12,422 bases of DNA from Spirochaetales bacterium (GTDB lineage Bacteria > Spirochaetota > Spirochaetia > DSM-27196 > PWMO01), in assembly GCA_007130025.1 (NCBI GenBank), contig SLTF01000137.1, positions 1 through 12,422 of the forward strand. The letters are read 5' to 3'. The notes beneath the pieces are model-generated. The model ran no database searches, was not told the DNA's origin, and saw only the letters and a program-made list of their open reading frames with translations. A program made the translations under genes and the position numbers. The first letter of the stretch is position 1. Each line of letters starts with the position of its first letter. Below are positions 1 through 5,642 of this stretch, piece by piece.

Positions 1-126
1 CGGACCCTGCCACAGCGTGTTGCCCTCCCATGTCTCGGTGCGGGGATCGTGCCGTCGCATCGTCTCAGACGGCACCTGATTACGGGCGTCCGACCGCCAT
101 ACCGGCTGCGGGTAACCAAATTTCAC
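1..126 (-). CDS. Possible 5' part of an unidentified gene running off the left edge
   Basis: This is a weak call. Read on the minus strand, codons from a GTG at 126-124 stay open to base 1 (42 residues, beginning MKFGYPQPVWRSDARNQ). Third codon positions are the most GC-rich of the three in this frame, as expected for a gene in this genome, whereas the matching plus-strand frame has its GC peak in the wrong position. No Shine-Dalgarno precedes the GTG, and the frame is also open further upstream. I do not recognise the sequence. If real, it is divergent from the gene at 181, leaving about 55 bases for both promoters. The alternative is that bases 1-180 are plain intergenic DNA. Confidence 0.22.
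   Translation of the reverse strand, partial: MKFGYPQPVWRSDARNQVPSETMRRHDPRTETWEGNTLWQGP
49..75. repeat. Perfect 8-bp inverted repeat (hairpin)
   Basis: GTGCCGTC at 49-56 is followed by its exact reverse complement GACGGCAC at 68-75, with an 11-base loop. Neither strand has a T-run directly after the stem, so it is not a textbook intrinsic terminator. It could be a weak terminator of an upstream plus-strand gene, an operator, or chance in GC-rich sequence. Confidence 0.35.
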
Positions 127-164
127 GCGCTTTTTCGCTGACACGCAAGCACACGGATCTTTTG

Positions 165-179
165 CCCCGTTGATAGGGG
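165..179 (+). promoter_or_regulatory. Short hairpin covering the only SD-like bases before the gene at 181
   Basis: CCCC at 165-168 can pair with GGGG at 176-179 across a 7-base loop. The GGGG is part of AGGGG, the only Shine-Dalgarno-like string before the ATG at 181, and it lies just one base from that ATG instead of the usual 5-9. Both the pairing and the crowding suggest weak or regulated translation. The stem is short and may be fortuitous. Confidence 0.25.
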
Positions 180-180
180 T

Positions 181-1584
181 ATGCGACGACCATTTTTTGC
201 CCGCCTGGCGCTCCTGCCGCTCGTCGGAGCGCTTGGAGCGGTTCCCCTCAGCGGCCAGGAGCCCCTTCTGCGCACGCTGAACCGGTACGGGAACACTTCC
301 GGGTTTGAACACCGCATTCTCCTGGACACCGGGTCAACCCGGGCGCTTGCCGCGGCGGGGCTGGGCCCCGACGGGAGGTTTGCCGTTCTGGGTCTCTCAA
401 CGCCCCAACTGGTGGTGGGGCCGGTCTCGATTCACGGCCTGATCCGCGAGATGAACCGCCCAACGAGCTACACCGCCGACTCCGCCGTCTACTGTGAGGC
501 AACCGGTCTCCGTTTAGAGACCGCGCTGGAGCCGGTCAGACGGTACGGGCTGCAGGTGCGCCCGTGGGGAGCCGCTCCGGCGCTCCTGGTGGTGATGCAG
601 GATGAACGGCCACAGCTGGTTGGTGTGCACGGCTCGTTTACGCGCGGTGCACTGACGCTGGCTGCGGCAGTGGTTCGCGCCTTTCCCGACGGCGAACGGC
701 TCGACGAGAGCTGGTACACCGAGTATCCACGTTTTCCCGGTGGCACGGTGGAGCAGGCGGCGCTCGAACTCACCGTCCGCGGCGACCGCTCCGGTGCATC
801 GGTGGCGGGTTTCCTGGCGGGAGGGGGGCTGGTTGCCGCGGCGCCGGGCGGCCGAGTCCGGCTGGAACACCGTGGCGCGGTGGTACGTGCGGCGGTTGTG
901 GGAAGCTGGGTGGGAAGGGAGTACGCGCAGACCGATGGACGGTTCTCCCGTGATGAGCGGTATACCGGGGGAACGGCGCGGGTGGGCCGCACTCGGGGTT
1001 TTTACGCGCAGACGGCCGCGGGCGAGCGCGTCGGTCGGGCGCCCTTGCGCGACGAGCGCGTGGGAACGGTGCGCCGCGATCAGCGGCTGGCGGTGGGAAT
1101 CGCAGAGCACGGCCGTGGCCGCCTGCGTCTCAGCTCGGCCGTGGCGGGGGGATGGGTTTCGACGCGTGACGATCGTGGGCGCTGGGTTGGCACGCGTACC
1201 GTTGAGGCCGGCGGTGGCATCCGGGTGGGCGCGGCGCGCGCCCGGATACGGCTGGAGCGGCGTGAGCGAGACGGGAGCGCAGACCGTGATCGGGGCGAGG
1301 TGGTAGTGGGGTACCGTGGCCGCACGCTGTTTGGTGAAGCCCGGCTGCTGGTTGACGCAGCGGCTGACGGGGTGCCGGAAATCGGCGGGCGTCTTGAGAT
1401 GGGTGTGCGGCGCGGTGGCTTTGAGGTAACGGGCCGTATCGCCGGCATCGATCCGGTCACGGCAAACGAGCTGGTGGAGGACCGTCGCGTGCCGTTGAAC
1501 TTCAGCTTGACGGTGACAACGCGGCATCGCCCCAGTCGCCCACGCGCAGCACTTCCCGCTCCAGGCGGAAGCCAAACGCGGTAA
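181..1584 (+). CDS. Unrecognised exported beta-strand-rich protein, possible outer-membrane or periplasmic protein
   Basis: This 467-residue protein opens with a typical signal peptide: basic MRR, a hydrophobic stretch at about residues 6-20, then a polar region starting near GQE (residues 25-27). No further membrane helix is seen. From about residue 150 onward it is full of short alternating Val/Ala/Arg/Gly segments separated by charged, glycine-rich turns (for example VRLEHRGAVVRAAVVGSW), a pattern compatible with amphipathic strands of a beta-barrel. It is Arg-rich with a single visible Cys near residue 101. No family or motif is recognised. The ATG at 181 is the only in-frame start after the stop at 139-141 that keeps the signal peptide, but its ribosome site is poor. 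The last 27 codons lie opposite the 3' end of the convergent murB; the final strand-like piece FSLTVTTRH falls in that overlap, and the tail after it is Pro/Arg-rich and looks dispensable. That it is expressed and exported is likely; barrel location is inference. Confidence 0.72.
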   Translation: MRRPFFARLALLPLVGALGAVPLSGQEPLLRTLNRYGNTSGFEHRILLDTGSTRALAAAGLGPDGRFAVLGLSTPQLVVGPVSIHGLIREMNRPTSYTADSAVYCEATGLRLETALEPVRRYGLQVRPWGAAPALLVVMQDERPQLVGVHGSFTRGALTLAAAVVRAFPDGERLDESWYTEYPRFPGGTVEQAALELTVRGDRSGASVAGFLAGGGLVAAAPGGRVRLEHRGAVVRAAVVGSWVGREYAQTDGRFSRDERYTGGTARVGRTRGFYAQTAAGERVGRAPLRDERVGTVRRDQRLAVGIAEHGRGRLRLSSAVAGGWVSTRDDRGRWVGTRTVEAGGGIRVGAARARIRLERRERDGSADRDRGEVVVGYRGRTLFGEARLLVDAAADGVPEIGGRLEMGVRRGGFEVTGRIAGIDPVTANELVEDRRVPLNFSLTVTTRHRPSRPRAALPAPGGSQTR

Positions 1585-2449
1585 AGACCGCCTCCTCCAC
1601 GTGGGTTGCCAGCTGGTCGATGTCGGTGGCGGTTGCCGTTCCGGTGTTGATGATGATGTTGGCGTGAAGCGGCGACACCTGGGCGCCGCCAACGCGAAAC
1701 CCGCGCAACCCAAGGCGATCGATGATGACACCGCTCGGTGCGCCGAAGGCGCGGTTGTTCTTGAACATCGATCCTGCCGACGGGGCGGCGAAGTGCCCCT
1801 TGGAATCGCGGTCCGTCTGGTAGCCGCGCATCTGTTCCCACACGGAGTCCGGTTCGCGAGCGGTCAGCCGGATGCCGCAGCGCAGAATTGCCGCGTCGTC
1901 GGACTGAAACGGGGAAACCTTGTAGGCAAAGTCCTCAGCCCTCGGCGTATACCGGCGTTCGGTTCCGTCGCGTGACAGAAGATCGACCCACTCCAGAACC
2001 TCGAAGACTTCGCCGTCGTAGCAGCGCGCGTTCATCCAGACGGCGCCGCCTACGCTGCCGGGCATCGCGTAGAGGAAGTGAATCCCCGCGTAGCCGCGAT
2101 CGGCGCACCACGCCGCGGCGTCGCTCACCGCAAGTCCGGCACCCACCGACAGGATCCCGTTGTCGATGGAAAGGGTATTGAACCGCGACATATCGATTAC
2201 CATCCCGCGGATTCCGCGGTCGGAGACCAGGATATTGGCTCCTCCGCCAAAGACAAAAGCGGGAAGGTTGTGATCCCGACAGAATCCAAACAGTGCCGCG
2301 AGGTCCTGTGCGTCGACCGGCTCGGCGAATAGGTCGGCGGGACCGCCAGCCCGAAAGGTTGTGTGCGCCGCCATTGGCTCGTTTTCGCGGAGGGAGCCGC
2401 GAATATTGATCTTTCCCTCGATTTTCTTTACGCTCGGCATTGGAAACAT
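1502..2449 (-). CDS. murB: UDP-N-acetylenolpyruvoylglucosamine reductase
   Basis: MurB is the cytoplasmic FAD enzyme that reduces UDP-GlcNAc-enolpyruvate with NADPH to UDP-MurNAc, the second committed step of peptidoglycan synthesis. The 315-residue product shows the family signature in order: TTFRAGGPAD (30-39), the FAD-binding GGGANILVSD (68-77), MPGSVGGAVWMNA (129-141), GSMFKN with the proton-donor Ser at 227, the substrate-side VSPLHANIIINTGTATATD (258-276), and a C-terminal LEREVLRVG with the likely catalytic Glu at 299. The HAN..N.G.AT tail fits the shorter type II MurB group. At the position of the catalytic Arg of E. coli MurB (Arg159, in a YR.S.F motif) this protein has Lys177 (YKVSPF). 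The start is uncertain: ATG at 2449 and ATG at 2440 both lack a Shine-Dalgarno; the longer version is given. It is divergent from cysS and overlaps the convergent gene at 181 by 83 bases. The open frame upstream into cysS is only the cysS antisense. Confidence 0.95.
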   Translation of the reverse strand: MFPMPSVKKIEGKINIRGSLRENEPMAAHTTFRAGGPADLFAEPVDAQDLAALFGFCRDHNLPAFVFGGGANILVSDRGIRGMVIDMSRFNTLSIDNGILSVGAGLAVSDAAAWCADRGYAGIHFLYAMPGSVGGAVWMNARCYDGEVFEVLEWVDLLSRDGTERRYTPRAEDFAYKVSPFQSDDAAILRCGIRLTAREPDSVWEQMRGYQTDRDSKGHFAAPSAGSMFKNNRAFGAPSGVIIDRLGLRGFRVGGAQVSPLHANIIINTGTATATDIDQLATHVEEAVFTAFGFRLEREVLRVGDWGDAALSPSS

Positions 2450-2476
2450 AGTAGCGAAAGCGCCACATTCTTTCCA
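2448..2476 (-). promoter_or_regulatory. Candidate murB promoter overlapping its first ATG
   Basis: On the minus strand TGGAAA (2476-2471) lies 17 bases from TACTAT (2453-2448); each matches its sigma-70 consensus hexamer at four of six bases. Transcription would begin near 2441, past the ATG at 2449 and right at the in-frame ATG at 2440, giving an essentially leaderless messenger. No ribosome site precedes either ATG, which fits. The match is modest. Confidence 0.35.
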
Positions 2477-2486
2477 CAACTCAATC

Positions 2487-2492
2487 AGGAGG
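2487..2492 (+). promoter_or_regulatory. Ribosome binding site fixing the cysS start
   Basis: AGGAGG, a full Shine-Dalgarno core, sits eight bases before the ATG at 2501. It rules out the 46-codon upstream extension of the frame, which would run back through the start of murB on the other strand. Confidence 0.85.
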
Positions 2493-2500
2493 CCACCGGT

Positions 2501-3925
2501 ATGGGGTTTCGGCTGTACAATACCTTGACGCGCTCGCTCGAAGACTTCGAGCCCACCTCGCCCGACAAGGTTGGCATGTACTGTTGTGGTCCCACCGTCT
2601 ACAACTACGCCCACATCGGAAACCTCCGCACCTACATCTTTGAAGACCTCCTGCGCCGTACCCTGGAGATGGCCGGGTATGAGGTCTATCACGTGATGAA
2701 CGTGACCGACGTCGGCCATCTGACCGACGATGCCGACGAGGGCGAGGACAAGATGGAGCGCAGCGCCCGCGAGATGAAACGCTCCGTCTGGGATATCGCG
2801 GCCTTCTTCACCGAGCGCTTCTTTGAGGATACGCGGAAACTCAACATCGTCGAGCCATCGGTCTGCTGTAAGGCAACCGACCATGTCCCTCAGATGATCG
2901 AATTAATCGAAACCCTCGAGCGCGGTGGCTACACCTACGTTGCCGGCGGGAACGTCTATTTTGACATCGCCAGGTTTCCCGAGTACGGCAAACTGGCACT
3001 GCTGGATCTCGAAGAGCTCAAGGCGGGTGCCCGCATCGAGGTAGATGCCAACAAACGCAACCCGCACGACTTCGTGCTCTGGTTCACACGCAGCAAGTTT
3101 GAGCATCAATCGATGCTCTGGGATTCGCCGTGGGGTAGGGGCTATCCGGGCTGGCACATCGAATGCAGCGCCATGAGCCTGCACTACCTCGGTGACCAGT
3201 TTGACATCCACTGCGGTGGCATCGACCACATCTCCGTCCACCACACCAACGAGATCGCCCAGACCGAGGCTGCCACCGGCAAACCGTGGGTAAAATACTG
3301 GGTACACGGGGAGTTCCTGGTGATGGATTCGGGCAAGATGTCCAAATCCAAGGGGGGATTTCTTACCCTGTCGACGCTGGAAGAAGAGGGCTTTGATCCC
3401 CTGGACTACCGGTACTTCTGTCTTGGTGGCCACTATCGCACCCAGTTGCAGTTCAGCTTTGAATCGCTGCAGGCCTCGCAGAACGCGCGGCACAAATTGA
3501 TGGAGCGGATCGCACAGCTGCGCCGTGAGGCCGGTGACGCGGCCGGAGCCGTCTCCGCGGACTGGTCGGGAGGCTACGCAACGGCCTTCCGGGACAACCT
3601 CTGTGACGATCTCAACACCTCCCGTGGTCTCGCCGAGTTGTGGGGGTTGCTGAAGGACCATTCCCTGACGGCGATCGACCGCCTGCGCCAGGTTGCGGCG
3701 ATGGATCAGGTCCTGGGGCTGCGGCTGCTCGACGTCGAGGAAGAGGGCGAGGATACCGATCTGGCGGCCGAGGTCGAGTCGCTTATCGCAGAACGTGCCG
3801 CGGCGCGGGCAAATCGGGACTTCGCCCGGGCAGATTCCATTCGTGATGAGCTCGCCGCGCGCGGCATTGTGCTTGAGGACCGTCCGGACGGCACAATGTG
3901 GAAAAAGATGCGCAGATCGCTGTAA
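2501..3925 (+). CDS. cysS: Cysteinyl-tRNA synthetase
   Basis: This class I aminoacyl-tRNA synthetase charges tRNA-Cys with cysteine in an ATP-dependent cytoplasmic reaction. The 474 residues match the usual bacterial length. The ATP-binding HIGN motif is at 38-41 inside CCGPTVYNYAHIGN, and the KMSKS loop is at 279-283. The four zinc ligands that confer cysteine selectivity are all placed as in the E. coli enzyme: Cys29, Cys222 (in HIECSAMS), His247 and Glu251 (in HHTNE). The C-terminal part (about 370-474) is the helical anticodon-binding and DALR-type region, ending ARANRDFARADSIRDEL and a basic tail, the standard ending of bacterial CysRS. The start is set by the RBS eight bases upstream. 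It faces away from murB, and the sigma factor gene begins 28 bases after its stop, so read-through into the sigma operon is plausible; no terminator is seen there. Confidence 0.98.
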   Translation: MGFRLYNTLTRSLEDFEPTSPDKVGMYCCGPTVYNYAHIGNLRTYIFEDLLRRTLEMAGYEVYHVMNVTDVGHLTDDADEGEDKMERSAREMKRSVWDIAAFFTERFFEDTRKLNIVEPSVCCKATDHVPQMIELIETLERGGYTYVAGGNVYFDIARFPEYGKLALLDLEELKAGARIEVDANKRNPHDFVLWFTRSKFEHQSMLWDSPWGRGYPGWHIECSAMSLHYLGDQFDIHCGGIDHISVHHTNEIAQTEAATGKPWVKYWVHGEFLVMDSGKMSKSKGGFLTLSTLEEEGFDPLDYRYFCLGGHYRTQLQFSFESLQASQNARHKLMERIAQLRREAGDAAGAVSADWSGGYATAFRDNLCDDLNTSRGLAELWGLLKDHSLTAIDRLRQVAAMDQVLGLRLLDVEEEGEDTDLAAEVESLIAERAAARANRDFARADSIRDELAARGIVLEDRPDGTMWKKMRRSL

Positions 3926-3953
3926 CGAAGCGGCGGTTTGAGTTGTTTACCCT

Positions 3954-4481
3954 ATGAATTGGCGGGATTCGCACACACGACAGTTTCAGCACGTATACGA
4001 CGAGGTCTTTCCGATCATCGTACGGATCGTGTATCGAATTACCGGTGACCTTGACAGCGCCGAAGAGGTTTGTCAGGACGCGTTCATTCGCTTCTATGAG
4101 CGGATGGACACCATACCGGATTCCGAACAGGCCAGGTACTGGCTGATTCGCGTTGCGAAAAACCTCGCATTGAACCTGCAGAAGCGCAGAGGGAGGGAAC
4201 GTCGCGCCTACGAGCGCGTGTTCCATGAACCCGCACCCCGGGAAGTATCCGGGGAGACCGAAGTGCTGAGGGCAGAATCGTCAAAGGTGGTGCAGCATGC
4301 GCTGGATCGCCTTCCGGAAGGTTTACGAACCGTTCTGGTCATGAAGGAGTACGGCGACCTGAACTACAAAGAGATCGCAACGATCCTGGGAATCACCGAA
4401 GGAAACGTCAAAGTGCGGGTATTTCGAGCCCGTGAACGACTGGCCGAGGTGCTCAAGGAGGGCGACATCTATGTGCCCTGA
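3954..4481 (+). CDS. RNA polymerase sigma factor, ECF (sigma-24/RpoE-like)
   Basis: A small sigma-70-family factor (175 residues) of the extracytoplasmic-function type, directing RNA polymerase to a specific promoter set. It has only regions 2 and 4. Region 2 spans about residues 12-80 and includes the core-binding and -10-recognition pattern GDLDSAEEVCQDAFIRFYER (31-50) and the helix YWLIRVAKNLALN (62-74). After a charged linker (80-110), region 4 runs from LDRLPEGLRTVLVMKEYGD (117-135) into a clear helix-turn-helix YKEIATILGITEGNVKVRVF (138-157), which reads the -35 element. The start ATG lacks a strong Shine-Dalgarno. Its last 11 bases overlap the start of the anti-sigma gene, a classic translationally coupled pair. 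Target promoters cannot be inferred; no convincing autoregulated promoter is visible in the 28 bases after cysS. An rpoE label would be reasonable, but ECF subgroup was not determined. Confidence 0.95.
   Translation: MNWRDSHTRQFQHVYDEVFPIIVRIVYRITGDLDSAEEVCQDAFIRFYERMDTIPDSEQARYWLIRVAKNLALNLQKRRGRERRAYERVFHEPAPREVSGETEVLRAESSKVVQHALDRLPEGLRTVLVMKEYGDLNYKEIATILGITEGNVKVRVFRARERLAEVLKEGDIYVP
4455..4461 (+). promoter_or_regulatory. Ribosome binding site fixing the anti-sigma start inside the sigma gene
   Basis: AAGGAGG lies nine bases before the ATG at 4471, within the last codons of the sigma factor. It decides the start (not the frame extension to 4432) and indicates efficient, coupled translation of sigma and anti-sigma. 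Confidence 0.85.
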
Positions 4482-5106
4482 TCGAGAATTGCTGTCCGCG
4501 TACCTCGATGGCGAGGTGCCCTCACCCTGGAAAGAACGCATCGCCGACGAGCTGCAGAACGATGCGGACTGCGCGGCGGCGTACGCCCAACTCTGTGAGA
4601 GCCGCCGCGTGCTCCACTCCGAGCCCGACCCCGATTTCGCCGTGTCAAAGCAAACCGTCTGGCAGCGCATTGCCGATATGCCGCTGGTGCGCAAACCGAT
4701 TCCGTTGTGGCGTCGGCGTGTTGCGCTTCCGGTTCCGGTTGCGGCAGCGGCCGCCTCTCTGCTGATGCTGCTCGCCGGAGGGCTTCTCTGGCATACCGCG
4801 CGGGCAACCGTGGGACCCAACGAGATCGCCTCGTCGTCCGTGGGAAACGAGCTCGTGGTGCGGATCGGAGAAATCAGCATCGAAGAGCTTCTGCGCATCA
4901 TCAACGCGGGCGAGACGGTTGGTGAGCTGACCGTCACCCTGCCGGATAGTGCGACGTTCGGGATTTTCGGCGAACCGCAGCTGGTTCGCGCTGCCGATTT
5001 CCGGCGTGAGGAACCGTTGCTCGTACCGCTGGAGTACCGCGGCGCTGCCGGCGACGCGGCGGGTGACCGCGCAACCGATCCGGGGGCATCCGCCGGTCGC
5101 GATTGA
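4471..5106 (+). CDS. Transmembrane anti-sigma factor
   Basis: This 211-residue protein is very probably the inner-membrane anti-sigma factor that holds the upstream ECF sigma inactive. Residues 1-50 form a cytoplasmic anti-sigma domain beginning MCPDRELLSAYLDGEVP, the characteristic LLSAYLDGE opening of this fold, followed by helices. One hydrophobic helix at about 86-107, preceded by WRRR, gives an N-in topology, with about 100 residues outside. The HxxxCxxC of zinc-containing anti-sigmas is absent (Cys at 2, 34 and 42 only), so it is a non-zinc type. The exported part (about 127-175) is mixed helix and strand and matches nothing I know; the last 20 residues are Gly/Ala/Asp-rich and probably disordered. 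It overlaps the sigma gene by 11 bases and is followed after 26 bases by the small exported protein. Release could be by regulated proteolysis or ligand binding; nothing here decides. Confidence 0.85.
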   Translation: MCPDRELLSAYLDGEVPSPWKERIADELQNDADCAAAYAQLCESRRVLHSEPDPDFAVSKQTVWQRIADMPLVRKPIPLWRRRVALPVPVAAAAASLLMLLAGGLLWHTARATVGPNEIASSSVGNELVVRIGEISIEELLRIINAGETVGELTVTLPDSATFGIFGEPQLVRAADFRREEPLLVPLEYRGAAGDAAGDRATDPGASAGRD

Positions 5107-5132
5107 CCACGCGACCGCGGGTGAGAATAGCT

Positions 5133-5630
5133 ATGGACATGAAATCAGCCGTGCGAAGAGTACTTCCCGCCGCCCTGTTTCTGGCCGTCGCCGCGGGAGC
5201 CGCGGCGAATGACCTCGCAGAGGCGATGCGGTTGCTCTCGGAACAGGCCCTCAGCGTACACATCGTGGCGCGCATCACCGAGAACGGTGAGGTGACGGTG
5301 TGGAATATGGAAGTGTCGCGCGTGACGATTTCGGGTCGGGCCGTCTCGGTCCGTCTCGACGGCAGTAACGTCGTGGTGCAGGTGCAGTTCACGCCAATCC
5401 AGGAGGAGAGCGACCGGCTCGTCCTGGTAGCCCGGGGAGAAACCTGGGTAACCGTCGACCCCTCCGATGTCCAGTACCGGACGACCTTTTCTACCATGCC
5501 GATCACCCTCGGTGAGCCGGTGGTGTTCTTCCCACTCGGAGCGCGCGCCGAGATCGACGCCGGCAACGGGAATCCCTTCAACATCGAGATTGAGGTCAGG
5601 GTAGTTCCCTTTCGTACGGCAAGCGAATAG
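5133..5630 (+). CDS. Small exported protein of unknown function, in sigma/anti-sigma operon
   Basis: This is a 165-residue protein I do not recognise. It begins MDMKSAVRRVLPAALFLAV, a signal peptide with a basic start and hydrophobic core, and a likely cleavage after AAA near residue 25 (before NDLAEA). A short helix (about 27-42) is followed by strands rich in alternating Val/Ile/Arg residues (RAVSVRLDGSNVVVQVQF), then a GEPVVFFPLGARAEID segment; a compact beta-rich periplasmic domain is likely. There is no lipobox Cys and no Cys at all. The ATG at 5133 is preferred because GGGTGAG lies seven bases before it; the ATG at 5139 and the TTG at 5103 are alternatives. It sits 26 bases after the anti-sigma and 12 bases before the TIG/transglutaminase-like gene, so it is almost certainly co-transcribed and may act with the exported parts of both neighbours. 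Function is not assigned. Confidence 0.78.
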   Translation: MDMKSAVRRVLPAALFLAVAAGAAANDLAEAMRLLSEQALSVHIVARITENGEVTVWNMEVSRVTISGRAVSVRLDGSNVVVQVQFTPIQEESDRLVLVARGETWVTVDPSDVQYRTTFSTMPITLGEPVVFFPLGARAEIDAGNGNPFNIEIEVRVVPFRTASE

Positions 5631-5642
5631 AATAGGAACCCG

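Noticed and set aside
514..1731. A 405-codon minus-strand open frame opposite the gene at 181
   Set aside because: Same register effect as above. It runs into murB in the wrong frame, and the plus-strand product has a signal peptide and a consistent strand pattern.
2363..2500. N-terminal extension of cysS by 46 codons
   Set aside because: AGGAGG is eight bases before ATG 2501, and the protein from there (MGFRLYNTLTR) matches the normal start of CysRS.
2450..2884. N-terminal extension of murB by 145 codons into cysS
   Set aside because: The extension is antisense to conserved cysS codons, and the MurB family begins near the ATG at 2449/2440.
3926..3953. A self-regulated ECF promoter directly before the sigma factor gene
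   Set aside because: TGTAAC and GTTTAC resemble ECF elements loosely, but the gap is only 28 bases, the start would overlap the coding sequence, and there is no second copy of the motif to support it.
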